Origin: Shinisaurus crocodilurus
Taxonomy: Eukaryota > Chordata > Lepidosauria > Squamata > Shinisauridae
NCBI GenBank assembly: GCA_021292165.1
Contig: CM037877.1
Span: forward strand, 127,848,402-127,912,401
Direction: 5' to 3'
DNA length: 64,000 bases
Below the pieces are notes generated by a model. That model saw nothing but the letters and a program-made list of their open reading frames with translations, was not told the DNA's origin and did no database searches. A program made the translations under genes and the position numbers. Of the stretch, positions 54,813 through 64,000 are shown in pieces (the first letter of the stretch is position 1; the number at the start of each line of letters is the position of its first letter).

Positions 54813-56837
54813 TCAAAGATGGACCTCTCAACTCAGGTTGCCAGCTGACAGCTCCAGAGCTCCGTTTTTGAAGTGTGTTTTGGAAGGGGTTAAAAAATGT
54901 GGGGGGGGGAGGAAAGTGCATAGGTATATAGAGTCTACACATACCTGTGCACTTTCCTCTCAAAACAGAAATTATTAATCCCTTCCAAAGCCTTGGATTT
55001 TGGCAGTTGAGGATGCCTGCTGTCATAATCCAAGTGCACCTGGGCATGGGAACCCCCACTATTTTTGCAGCACCCCAAGGTGCTATTACCTCAGGGTCAA
55101 TTGCAACATTGAGGGGACCCTTGGGACATGTGAGCATCCCCCAACCACCACCACCCCAGGATCCAGCTGGGAAATTGAGGGGGTGGCCCCCAAACTCCCT
55201 TTTCAGCAGGATAATTGGGGTTTTTGAGGGGTGCTCATGTGCCCCTGACTTATCCACACTTGAAAAAGTGAGGGCAGCCCATGGGCACATCACCACACCC
55301 CAAAACCTGAAGATTCTGCTGCTAAGGGTCCTTCGCACTTCCCCACCCCCTTTTCTTTCACACGCCTTGAAAATGGGCTTCCCAAGGTGCTCCTAACTTA
55401 CTTTTTGGCATGTACACTTGGTGTACAAGAGCCCGCTCACCCAGTGAAAGCATGGGTCAACTCATAGAATAAAAGTATGAGTCAACTCACAGGAGGATTC
55501 CTGTAGCAATACAGTAAGGCTCAGATGCTTCATAAAGCAATACAGGACCAGGAAAATGTGTGGCATCTTTGCTGGTCCCAGGCACTCCATCTTCCCCATC
55601 TGGATTTGGGCCTGAAGGATCAAGGAAAAGTGTTGGTGCATGGAAGGTAAAAAATTGCAAGCATAATTTGTGATGACATTGTACAACATCATGGGGCACG
55701 TCTGTTAAGGCATCAGCTTTAGCTTCCCATTTCCTGGATTATTGGAGCTTGAGCCAAGTCAGCCAACATGAGATAGCCATAGCCTTAACTCCAATCAAAC
55801 CATGTTGTTGTTGTTTAAATAAAAAAAAATCATTGAATATCCTTGGGTTTTGACAAGCAAATATCTTCACAACAGATTTGCTTTTAGATTTGCCACTCTG
55901 AGCGCTCGATATACCAAAAAGTGGGGTACAAAATATTAAAATTAAGTGTGTGGGTTTGGGAACAGGACTCACTCATTGAAAGCCAAAGCATAGGACATCT
56001 TCCCAATCAGACCACCATGCATGCAGATTTTCAAATACCCCTCCTTATTTCCCAAAGGCAGTCTCAGAGCAACTTTGGGTTTGCATGCTTCTCCCTCCCC
56101 ACTCCTCCCCTTTGCATCTTCAAGTAGGAGGTTGGCATGTTTCAGCCATAATCAAACTATAGCTCCCCACAGACATTCCTTTAAATCTCAGTCAAGCAGA
56201 GCTGGGGCAGGACCCTGAGTCAGATCACACCACCCGCCCAATGGGAGAGGCAGGGAGGCTTTTAAGATCTGGATCAGTTCCCCTGCGCCTACCGTAGGGT
56301 AAAAATATACTAAAGACATAGGTGCCAGGCACAGATTTAAAGCAATGTTGTGTTTTAGTCCTCAGCCGCATTTCTGAAACAGCTGGTGGTGGAGGGAGAG
56401 AGCAATTTCAAACAGGAATTCATGCTATTTCTAACTCAGAGAACTGGGACTTTTGCAGGAATCACCACTGGGTATCGCTGTGGAAAACAAGGTGAAATTT
56501 TAAGCCTTTTTTTCTCTCCCCCTCCAACATCTCTCAACTGATTTTAGGAGAAACAGTTTGCAGTACAGAGGCATGGGTTTCTACTATTTAAGTAAATCCA
56601 GGCATGAAGGCAAGCTGCTACTCTCAAAATTAGGTGATGGGGGTTGTTGGGGGCAAATGAAGTTAGAATTCCCAACTTGCTGTGTTTATCATAACAATGT
56701 TCAATGCTGCCCCACCCAGCACCACGCTTGCGGCTTGCAAAGGACCCCAAGACAGCAATCATTCCCTGCAAAAACATTTTCTTTTCTCACCAGTACCTTA
56801 ACCCACCACAAATTAAGCACTGCTATCCCACAGCATC
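54813..56837. other. Unassigned sequence
   Basis: About 2 kb without recognisable genes. A G-run lies at 54901-54909. Confidence 0.4.
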
Positions 56838-56845
56838 TGGTCTAT

Positions 56846-57080
56846 TTGGATCAGTGAGAGTGTTGGACTGGGGACTCGGGAGATCCGGGTTCTAGTCCCC
56901 GCTCGGCCATGAAACTCACTGGGTGACTTTGGGCCAGTCACTGACTCTCAGCCTAACCTACCTCACAGGGTTGTTGTGAGGATAAAATGGAGAGGAGGAG
57001 GAGGATTACGCAAGCCGCCTTGGGTTCCTTGCAGGAAAAAAGGCGGGGTATAAATATAATAAAAAAATAAAATAAAAAAT
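56846..57080 (+). mobile_element. tRNA/CORE-type SINE
   Basis: GAGTGTTGGACTGGGGACTC, the B-box-like GGGTTCTAGTCCC, a CORE-like body (TGGGTGACTTTGGGCCAGTC), an L2-type tail (GGCGGGGTATAAATATAAT) and A-rich ends. The extreme 5' end is missing. It abuts half of a palindromic MITE. Confidence 0.88.
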
Positions 57081-57082
57081 AA

Positions 57083-57179
57083 ACCTTGGGTCCCCAGATG
57101 TTTTTGGCTATGCTGGCTGGGGCATGCTGGGAGTTGTAGGCCAAAAACATCTGGGGACCCAAGGTTGGAGAACACTGTT
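57083..57179. mobile_element. Palindromic hAT-type MITE, left end lost
   Basis: CCTTGGGTCCCCAGATG to GGTTGGAGAACACTG matches the family at 29500. The first terminal bases are missing at the SINE junction. Confidence 0.8.
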
Positions 57180-57189
57180 TTAGATGCAC

Positions 57190-57660
57190 TGCCTCTGAAC
57201 ATGGAGGTTCTATTTAGTTATGGCTGGGCAATCCAGATCTACACCAGACATTTACATTCTACTACTTTTCACGAGAGGGGATTGGCTCCCTTTAGTGCGT
57301 GATGAGCTGCTCACTTCCTCAAATCCCTTTGTGCTCACGTTGTTCCACACACCTAGTTCTGTGCCTGCATTCTCAAACTCTATTCATGTAAGTAGAAAAT
57401 GGATGGAGACGTACAGTAACATGGGTGTGCTGTGGAAAAGAAATGTGGGACATTACTCCTGAGGAAACATGCATAGGGGATTGCACCATTCGTCTGGCTA
57501 AAATAGATATTCAAGAGAGAAATAAAGATGTAAAACAAATGCAAAAGATCAATATCCTGCATGGTTAGAAACCTTTGTGGAGTCTGGGAATTAATTTAAG
57601 TAGCAACCCAGACTACTGTTATTTCGCTCTGCCCCTCCTGGAGGAAGCAGTGATAAGGTT
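57190..57660. other. Unassigned sequence
   Basis: No gene recognised. Confidence 0.4.
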
Positions 57661-57661
57661 T

Positions 57662-58245
57662 CCTTTTTTTTGTATAATATTTTTTATTGATTTTTTTCCA
57701 AAACAAATTAATTACAAATAATCACAAATAATCACAAAACAATAACAAAAACAACATTAACACTGTGCACCCCCCACCCTCTTAGGACCAAGCTACTGTA
57801 TATTTCCCAAAAGATATCAAATATTATTCTGTATTCCAAAAATGTAGCAAATCTTGACAAGGTTCATTCCCCTTCCCCCTTACCATCACATAATCCAAAA
57901 ATTTACCTCAAATGCTTACAAAAGTGTTTTTCTCCAATTGTCCTTTTTGATATTTGATATTGCGGGTTAATTTATCATTTAGCGCAATGTCCCATACCTC
58001 TTTGTACCACTCCGTAATTGAAAAGACATGTTTAACTTTCTATTTCCTGGCTATCATTAATTTAGCCGCTGTTAACAAATTCACAATCAGTTCTTTAGTA
58101 TTTTTTAAACAAACTACCCTTTCTGTTATTGATAACAATGCTAATTTTGGGCAGATGTCTAGTTCCATTCCAATTATTTCCGAAATTTCTGCAAAAACTT
58201 TCTGCCAGAATTTCAGAACATTTTTGCAGCTCCACCACATGTGGG
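57662..58245 (-). pseudogene. L1-type ORF2 C-terminus and 3' UTR
   Basis: The minus strand encodes MWWSCKNVLKFWQKVFAEIS, then LALLSITERV and NLLTAAKLMIARK, the post-RT C-terminal region of L1 ORF2. Frames then break and run to an A/T-rich 3' segment near 57665. The copy is 5'-truncated at a junction with CR1. Confidence 0.85.
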
Positions 58246-58249
58246 CATA

Positions 58250-58552
58250 TGAGGGCCAGGATCTCTTCTTGATCATCCCAGTTTGCAGGACATGGAATAA
58301 TGGGCTCAAGTTACAGGAACCCAGATTCCACCTAAACATAAGGAAAAATTTCCTGACTGTCAGAGCAATAAGACAATGGAACCAACTAGCTAGGGAGGTC
58401 GTGGGCTCTCCCACTCTGGAGGCATTCAAGGTGCGGCTGGACAGCCATCTGTCAGAGATGCTTTGACCTGGATTCCTGCATTGAGCAGGGGGTTGGACTC
58501 GATGGCCTTGTAGGCCCCTTCCAACTCTACTTTTCTATGATTCTATGATTCA
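58250..58552 (+). mobile_element. CR1 3' end
   Basis: The plus strand reads EGQDLFLIIPVCRTWNN to EAFKVRLDSHLSEML and stop, then the 3' UTR and TTCTATGATTCTATGATTC end. The frame is open through the copy. Confidence 0.93.
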
Positions 58553-58638
58553 CTCCCAGTAGATTGACCTAGAAGGCCTCGGCATGGTGTTTCTCTCTCT
58601 TTTTAGAAGGGGAGTAATGAAATAAAAAGTAATTACAC

Positions 58639-58659
58639 TTACACACACACACACACACA
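58639..58659. repeat. (CA)n microsatellite
   Basis: About ten AC units. A C-run follows at 58688-58700. Confidence 0.9.
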
Positions 58660-58752
58660 GAGTGCATTTCTCAATGCTTCTCAATATCCCCCCCCCCCCC
58701 GCCTGCCCACTGCCACCTTTAAACCAACACATTTCTTGGCTGGGCATGAAAC

Positions 58753-58791
58753 AGTGCAATCCTATGCATATCTACTCAGAAGTAAGTCCCA
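58753..58791. mobile_element. TGCAATCCTATA-type MITE, half
   Basis: AGTGCAATCCTATGCATATC and ACTCAGAAGTAAGTCCCAT match the left arm at 49771. Confidence 0.65.
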
Positions 58792-58825
58792 TTTAAAAAA
58801 ACAACAACAACCTAGAGCATATCCA

Positions 58826-58989
58826 GGCCTGTGGCTCACGCTGGCTCAGCTTGTCTGAGCGTGGAAAGCTAAGCCAGGTCAGGCCTGGTTATTGCTTGGA
58901 TGGGAGACCCCTCCTCTAGTTTCCTGCATTGAGCAGGGGGTTGCACTCGATAGCCTTGTAGGCTCCTTCCAACTCTATGATCTATGAAT
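58826..58989 (+). mobile_element. Candidate chimeric SINE: 5S rRNA-like head, CR1 3' tail
   Basis: 58863-58911 reads GGAAAGCTAAGCCAGGTCAG, then GCCTGGTTATTGCTTGGATG and GGAGACC. This is the A box, intermediate element and C box region of 5S rRNA (internal pol III promoter) with few changes. Sequence from about 58828 (GCCTGTGGC.., CTTGTCTGAGCG) fits the diverged 5' part of 5S. From about 58920 it becomes TCCTGCATTGAGCAGGGGGT through CTTCCAACTCTATGATCTATGA, the CR1 3' end. Total length is about 165 bases. The layout suggests CR1-driven retrotransposition. Alternative: a 5S pseudogene next to a CR1 scrap. Only one copy is visible here. Confidence 0.7.
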
Positions 58990-59532
58990 CCCAGGTTGGT
59001 ATGTATATATGTATTGCAACATGAATCTATGGCACCACCCTTCCCTTCTCCCGCCCCGCCCCCCCGAAAGAAAGAAAGAAAGAAATGAGATACACTTTAA
59101 ACCTCTGTTGCTGTTTTTAAACAGCACATCTTTGGATTTTGTGAGAAGCTCTAATTTTCAGAAAGAAAAGATACCTCTCTTCCCCCCTCCCCACTGTACA
59201 AACACACAAACATTCCATCTTTTTCTTCCTCGCTCTTGCAGTCAGGTGGATACTGGCTTAGAACATAGAGGCACTTTGGATCTTTTAAAGAGAAAAATGA
59301 ATATCCTCTCCTTCCCCTTCTATAATCTCCTAAACCAATATGTTTCTTGGCTGGAGATTAAGGCTGCAATCCTATACTCACTTAACTGAGAGTGAAATAG
59401 AAATTCTGTAAAGATGTGCATATGAGTGCACTATTAATTGATTATTCTCCCTGCCCAAATTACAACACTGAGACATTTAAACCTACGTGGCTGATATGCA
59501 ATAACACATCTTTGCAAACAAAACCAGAATTC
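58990..59532. other. Unassigned, with (GAAA)n at 59067-59086
   Basis: No gene. A short TGCAATCCTATA-type fragment sits at 59361-59394. Confidence 0.4.
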
Positions 59533-59770
59533 ATTCATTCATTTATTATATTTATACCCCGCCTTTTTTCCTGCAAGGAACCCAAGGCGGCTTACATAAT
59601 CCTCCTCCTCTCCATTTTATCCTCACAACAACCCTGTGAGGTAGGTGAGGCTGAGAGTCAGTGACTGGCCCAAAGTCACACAGTGGGTTTCATGGCCGAG
59701 TGGGGACTAGAACCCGCATCTCCTGAGTCCCAGTCCAACACACTCACCACTACACCACAGTGGCTCTCAA
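59533..59770 (-). mobile_element. tRNA/CORE-type SINE, minus
   Basis: It begins ATTTATTATATTTATACCCC (L2-type tail reversed), then a body with CCTCACAACAACCCTGTGAG and the tRNA-like head ending CACAGTGGCTCTCA. Nearly full length and similar to 38169-38423. Confidence 0.9.
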
Positions 59771-59848
59771 ATTTAAAGAAAATCTGGGGAAAAGGAGACA
59801 GTGAAACTAAACTCAAACCAGAAGTAAAATAACTTGCAATATATATAA

Positions 59849-60400
59849 GGTGACCATATGTACTGGTTTTACCAGTACAGTACTGGTTTTTTGGACATTG
59901 TCCTGGTTAGTCATGAGATATAACCAGTACACTTTAGGACTACAAAATCAAAAATTATTAATTTATCAAAAGATTGAGTACATCAAATCAATCCTTGATA
60001 AACCAGCCTAAATCAATTTTATTAATTTATCCTAGTTTTAGTTTTTTTTCACGACGGTTCTCGTCATTGGATCTCAGCAATACTCAGCATTCAGCACATG
60101 CACTCTCACTATGTTGTGGCCGCGGCGACTCTTCGATAATACTCCCGCGCAGTACACACAGCCTGACCGTGGGAACTCGATGATGACGTCATCACACAGA
60201 GCCCGCCAAAATTGACCGATTCGGTGTTAACGTCGGACTATAGAAGGCCCTCCGCAGCACAAAACAGGCACCAGTGATCTGGCATCTTCGGACCGTGACA
60301 CTGGCCCTCAGAGCTCCACGCTCTCTCGGTTACTCGAGCTTTTCGCTCTGCCGTTTTCACGGCGCACCTCGCTGCTTCACCAGGACTAGGCTGACCATAC
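59849..60400. other. CpG-richer segment with a CRE palindrome
   Basis: GGTGACCATATGTACTGG at 59853 and GGCTGACCATACGTACCG at 60391 are similar, in the same orientation, and resemble a common hAT-type end. Between them, 60040-60390 is CpG-rich for this window and holds TGACGTCA at 60184-60191. It could be the regulatory end of a DNA transposon or a promoter-like island. No gene is seen. Confidence 0.35.
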
Positions 60401-61381
60401 GTACCGTTTTAAAAGGGAAAGTCCCATTTTTTTTTTCATATTTCCTGACCGTCCCTTCTTTTTAATATAAATGTCAATTTTGTCCCGTTTTTTAGTAAAC
60501 TATATATAGTTTTTAATTTTTTGTAAAAAAACTGAACACGGCTTGTTTATTTCTCATAAGAATCTCCACATTAAGAAACCTCGGGGGGGGGGGTGAGCCA
60601 AGCCCCATGCGGAGCTGCTCCCGCGCTCTCCTTAGCCCTTAGACAGGGTGACTACTGACGTAGTCTAGAGCGCCGTGTGAGCCACGCCGAAGAAAGGGAA
60701 CTTCACGGCGATGGGCATCCCCCTGCGCAAGCCTGAAGGGGTAGAAATCAGGCAGGGGCACAGCGCCCTTCACCCGCAGCCGGAGCCAGCTGCCGAGCGC
60801 CAGCCAGACAGACAGACAGGCCCTGCATTTCTCTGGCGGGCGCTGAACCCTGGGCAAGCAGGCGAGATGGCGGAGCTGACACATGGGTGGGTGCCAAGAG
60901 GCAGCGCGGAGACGGGCTGGACCGGGCAGCAGTGCGCCGGGCGGGAGCATGAAGACCCGGGCAGGCACCGAAGGGACACAGACCCCGTGCACGCTCTGCG
61001 GCAGGATCACGCCAGGACGCGAGACAGGGGTCTGCCGCTGGTGGCGATGGCGGAGGCAGCTGAGAGGAGACCCACATGCACACTGAGCCTCTCTGCATGG
61101 CAGTGAGGGGACAGCGGCTCATTCACACAGGTCAGGGCATACATATTCATGCCCTGGTCAGCCAATTAGGACGGGACCTGAAGTAGGCAGGCCGTGGAGG
61201 TTAGGGGCGGGCTTAGGAGGATCAGCCTTTTCTTAAAGCGCTAAGAAGACTGGACGGGGAGAGCGAAGCCGTGCAGCTCGCACTAAGGAGGAGGCGCAGT
61301 GTGTGGCAGGCGGCCAGACGAGCAGGCGAGCTCAGGGCACATCGGATTGCAGGCAAAGCTAAGACATGCTTGTCGCTAGCG
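60401..61381. other. Unassigned, GC-rich from 60600
   Basis: AT-rich to 60580, then GC-rich with overlapping frames on both strands (for example 60711-61106) that lack recognisable domains. Confidence 0.35.
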
Positions 61382-61505
61382 CAGCCATTCTCAACCTCTG
61401 GATGTGTCGGACTACAACTCCCAGCATCCCCAACCAGCCAGCTGGCTGGGGGTGCTGGGAGTTGTAGTCCCACATATCTGGAGGGCACTAGGTTGGAGAA
61501 GGCTG
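61382..61505. mobile_element. Palindromic hAT-like MITE, related family
   Basis: CAGCCATTCTCAACC..GGTTGGAGAAGGCTG ends. The arms contain ACTACAACTCCCAGCATCC (61411-61429) and its complement GGGTGCTGGGAGTTGTAGT. No target duplication is evident. Confidence 0.75.
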
Positions 61506-61624
61506 TAGTAAGGAGTTAGTTAGCCCTATTGAAGCCAGTGGGAATCACTTTCCAGTACAAACCCCTATCAGACCCCTCTGCAAGCCACTGAGTGCTCTTT
61601 CCTTCTGGATTAATACACTGACTA

Positions 61625-61912
61625 GGTTCAGACAACATGATAACCCACACTCAGGGTTGAGTATAGGTTGTCGTTGAACCGTGGGTTGTCATTGAACCGT
61701 GGGTTATTGTCTGAACCCAGCTGAGATAAGAAACCATGGTGAACAACCCACAGTTCACAGCCCAATAACAACCATGGGTTCTCTTCGTGGGTTGGTTGTG
61801 GTTAAGAAGCCATGGCTTGTTAGTGCAGGTGGGTTCAGACAACACGATAACGGACGTTTCAGCAACGACCCATACTCAACCCCTGAGTGTGGGTTATCAT
61901 GTTGCCTGAACC
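61625..61912. mobile_element. MITE with ~40-bp inverted ends (GGTTCAGACAAC type)
   Basis: GGTTCAGACAACATGATAAC then CCACACTCAGGG at the left is matched by CCCTGAGTGTGG, GTTATCATGTTGCCTGAACC at the right. The interior repeats AACCCACAGTT/AACCGTGGGTT motifs, and a second TGGGTTCAGACAACACGATAAC lies at 61830. Related copies are at 52478 and 53850. Superfamily unknown. Confidence 0.75.
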
Positions 61913-61919
61913 CAGTCAT

Positions 61920-62316
61920 TGCGGATAACCATCAGTCCCCACCATGGTCTTCAGGCCATTGTCCCCATGATCCACTCTGGCTGTGTGCAGGCCTAGCTGT
62001 GGGGTTACAGAGTGGCAAGGGAAAGGCGCTGTGTGTGTAGCCAGTGATAACTTCCTCCTTATTAGTACAGTACTATTTAATGGTAGTTCAGTACTAAATT
62101 TTGAAGTGCAGGCGCTCATCATTACAGCCCCAATGACCATATCCCAAGGACAACCCAAAATGCAGGCACCTGTGTTGATCCATTATAGATAGATACCACC
62201 AAAGAAAATCAGTCCATAGCATACTAGCTAATTTATTAGGATCAGCTGAAAAAAGTGCCAGAGCTCTGGGACCCAGTGTTCCCACTCCACTCCACCATGG
62301 CTTCTTTATCAGAGGG
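61920..62316. other. Unassigned sequence
   Basis: No gene recognised. Confidence 0.4.
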
Positions 62317-62469
62317 GAGGGGGCCATTGCTCAATGGCAGAGCACCCATCTTGTGTGCAAAAGGTCCTGGGTTTCATCCCTGGTATCTCCAGGTGAGACT
62401 GGGAAAGACTCCTGTGTAAACCCCTGGAGAGCCACTGCCAGTCAGTGTGTAGGCAACAATGAGCTAGAT
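62317..62469 (+). mobile_element. tRNA-derived SINE
   Basis: GCTCAATGGCAGAGCACC (A box-like) and CTGGGTTTCATCCCTGG (B box-like) at 34-base spacing keep the shape of a tRNA. The tRNA-unrelated part (GGAGAGCCACTGCCAGTC) follows. It is interrupted at AGCTAGAT by the hAT element. Confidence 0.8.
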
Positions 62470-62816
62470 CAGTGCTTCTCAATTATTTTCTGTCATGCCC
62501 CCCCTAGGAAGAAGAAAACATTTCGCGCCCCCCACGCGACTGTAAATAGTATCATTTGTCTATAAAATTGTTATAAGTACACCTCTGCATAACACTGTAT
62601 CCTTATTAACGTATAAGAGAATAAAAAAAGAAAGAAATGTGGATCAATTTACAACAAAGAATAGCTTTATTAACTGTAGCAGAAAAGATTTAAAGGAGCA
62701 CAGGATTTAAAGGAACACAATATTAAAAAAAACTTTTAACTGAGGTCAAACGAGCCCCCCTTTACGGAGCCTCGCACCCCCCCTGGGGGGCCCGCCCCAC
62801 TATTTGAGAAGCACTG
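62470..62816. mobile_element. hAT-type MITE with perfect 8-bp TSD
   Basis: It begins CAGTGCTTCTCAATTA and ends TATTTGAGAAGCACTG. AGCTAGAT is repeated exactly at 62462-62469 and 62817-62824. 347 bases, noncoding, inserted in SINE-derived sequence. Confidence 0.95.
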
Positions 62817-62828
62817 AGCTAGATCAAG

Positions 62829-62878
62829 CATGGGGAACCTATGACCCTCCAGATCTTGCTGGACTACTGTGAAGGATT
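62829..62878. mobile_element. hAT-type left-end fragment
   Basis: CATGGGGAACCTATGACCCT and CCAGATCTTGCTGGACTAC resemble a common hAT-type 5' end. It is truncated by the L2-like LINE that follows. Confidence 0.5.
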
Positions 62879-62879
62879 G

Positions 62880-64000
62880 AGGCCTACCCAGGCTTGAGTT
62901 AGGTTGAAGCCTGAAGGCCCAAATATCTCCTGATGGGAGGGGGCATTTGTGACTTCGGGGGTGCCACAAGGGCAAGGGCCACACACCCCTAACACTGCTA
63001 TTTGTTGCTCGGTGCCCTTGGTGGGGGGGATTGTTTTTACCTGTCTAGGGCCTGAACATGTGCCTTGGAGGGGAGTCATGGGGCCAAGTGGGGGGTTCTG
63101 TGGGGGGCCCAATTAGTGTAGTGACGGGTAGAGGGAGATATGGCATTGGGAGGAGGACTAGCCAGGTAAGGGGAACACGGCCCAGACACTTAATGGCTGT
63201 GCCTTGTTCCGGTCCTCCTCGCACCCGCAGGTTTGATGGTTGCCCTATCAGCCTGCCCTCAGGTCTCCAGATGCTGCTTCTAAATGCCAGATTGGTGCAA
63301 AATAAAACCTTCCTCATCCACGATTTAATAGTGGATGAGGCGGCCGATCTGGCATGCATTACCGAGACCTGGGTGGGAGAACAGGGAGGAGTTAGTCTCT
63401 CCCAGCTTTGCCCACCGGGGTACTTGGTGCAGCATCAGGGTAGACCTGAGGGCCGGGGAGGGGGGGTTGCCGTGGTCTATAGGAATTCTCTCTCTCTCTC
63501 CAGGCTCCCTGTCCATCTGACTACTGGTCTGGAGTGTTTGCACCTTTTGTTGGGCCAACAGGACAGATTAGGGATTCTGTTGGTGTACCGCCCACCCCAC
63601 TGCTCAACAGACTCCCTGGCTGAGCTGAGGGAGGTGGTCTCGCTGGCGATGCTGAGGTCCCCCAGGCTGTTGGTCCTGGGGGATGTTAACATCCATGCTG
63701 AGGGCACCTTGTCTGGTGTGGCTCAGGAATTCATGGACTCCATAACAACCATGGGACTGTCCCAACATGTCAACGGCCCAACACATCATGTAGCAGGGCA
63801 CACTCGACCTGTTTTTTTCAGCCGAGCATGGAGATGGTGATCTGAAGGTGGGGGACTTTGAATTAGTCCCCTTGTCATGGTCAGATCACTACCTGCTGAG
63901 ATTTAGGCTAATGGCAGCTTTCCCCCTCTGCAAGGGTGGGGGACCTATTAAGATGGTCCGCCCCCAGAGGCTGATGGATCCGGATGGTTTCCAGAGGGCC
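62880..64000 (+). pseudogene. L2-like LINE 5' part with AP endonuclease
   Basis: The frame 63058-63840 and its continuation encode an apurinic-type endonuclease: LLLNARLVQNKT (Asn block), ACITETWV (catalytic Glu), GGGVAVVYR, YRPPH, LGDVNIHAE (Asp/Asn block) and, after a one-base frame change at the T-run near 63810, LSWSDHYLLRF (catalytic Asp-His). All catalytic motifs are present. Only one frameshift is evident, so the copy is fairly young. RT would lie beyond the window edge. Clade assignment to L2 (within the CR1 superfamily) is from memory. Confidence 0.88.

Noticed and set aside
58826..58920. Functional 5S rRNA gene
   Set aside because: The 5' half is shortened and diverged, there is no 3' T-run terminator, and a CR1 tail follows directly.
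60711..61122. Frames of 131 and 124 codons on opposite strands
   Set aside because: GC-rich shadows of each other without family features.
62317..62400. Functional tRNA gene
   Set aside because: Acceptor-stem pairing is not maintained and SINE body follows.
1..64000. CRISPR array or bacterial operon
   Set aside because: Tandem repeats present are microsatellites and minisatellites; gene content is eukaryotic retroelements.

Overview
The window looks like noncoding, repeat-packed DNA from a vertebrate nuclear genome, most likely a squamate reptile. This is inferred from the mix of CR1, L2 and L1 LINEs, tRNA/CORE-type SINEs, many short palindromic hAT-like elements, a decayed class I endogenous retrovirus and abundant (TG)n, (GA)n and (GAT)n microsatellites. 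I found no convincing host protein-coding exon, no rRNA or tRNA gene and no CRISPR array. Almost every protein-like stretch belongs to a transposable element and is broken.

Layout. 1-2.1 kb: GC-rich DNA, an L2-like reverse transcriptase scrap and an LTR-like segment carrying a 91-bp minisatellite. 2.2-4.0 kb: a hAT-type element with a target-site duplication and an exact 112-bp duplication. 4.4-7.7 kb: an L1 on the minus strand (ORF1 and a deleted ORF2). 7.9-14.7 kb: an endogenous retrovirus with two LTRs, a tRNA-Leu-like primer site, remnants of gag, pro, pol and env, and later insertions (a Tigger-like MITE and an L2 tail). 16.7-20.2 kb: a CR1 on the minus strand with its 5' UTR and ORF1 esterase, interrupted by a GC-rich hAT-like element and abutting a second L1 fragment. 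23-25 kb: an L2 3' end, a hammerhead-ribozyme-like motif with a perfect inverted repeat, and long hairpin elements. 28-35.6 kb: CR1 pieces, including a CR1 open except for one stop between two (GA)n tracts, and an unclassified LINE 3' half. 37.5-39.3 kb: a hAT element with a perfect 8-bp duplication containing a head-to-head SINE pair. 39.9-42.3 kb: a second CR1 ORF1 copy and a cluster of trinucleotide repeats. 42.9-44.6 kb: a hAT nested in a hAT. 45-51 kb: old CR1-like RT remnants. 52-58.6 kb: MITEs, SINEs, an L1 3' part and a CR1 3' part. 58.8-59.0 kb: a 5S rRNA-like head joined to a CR1 3' tail. 59.5-62.8 kb: SINEs and MITEs. 62.9-64 kb: the 5' part of an L2-like LINE with an AP endonuclease, running off the window.

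How the parts relate: the LINEs supply the retrotransposition machinery whose 3' ends are mimicked by SINE tails (CR1 for the 5S-headed unit, L2-type for the tRNA/CORE SINEs). The hAT-like MITEs would depend on a transposase not encoded here. Most interesting items: the 5S-CR1 chimeric SINE candidate, the degenerate hammerhead motif, palindromic MITEs carrying ZNF143/THAP11-like sites, and degenerate tandem units in the retroviral leader. Boundaries were read by eye; no database search was run.
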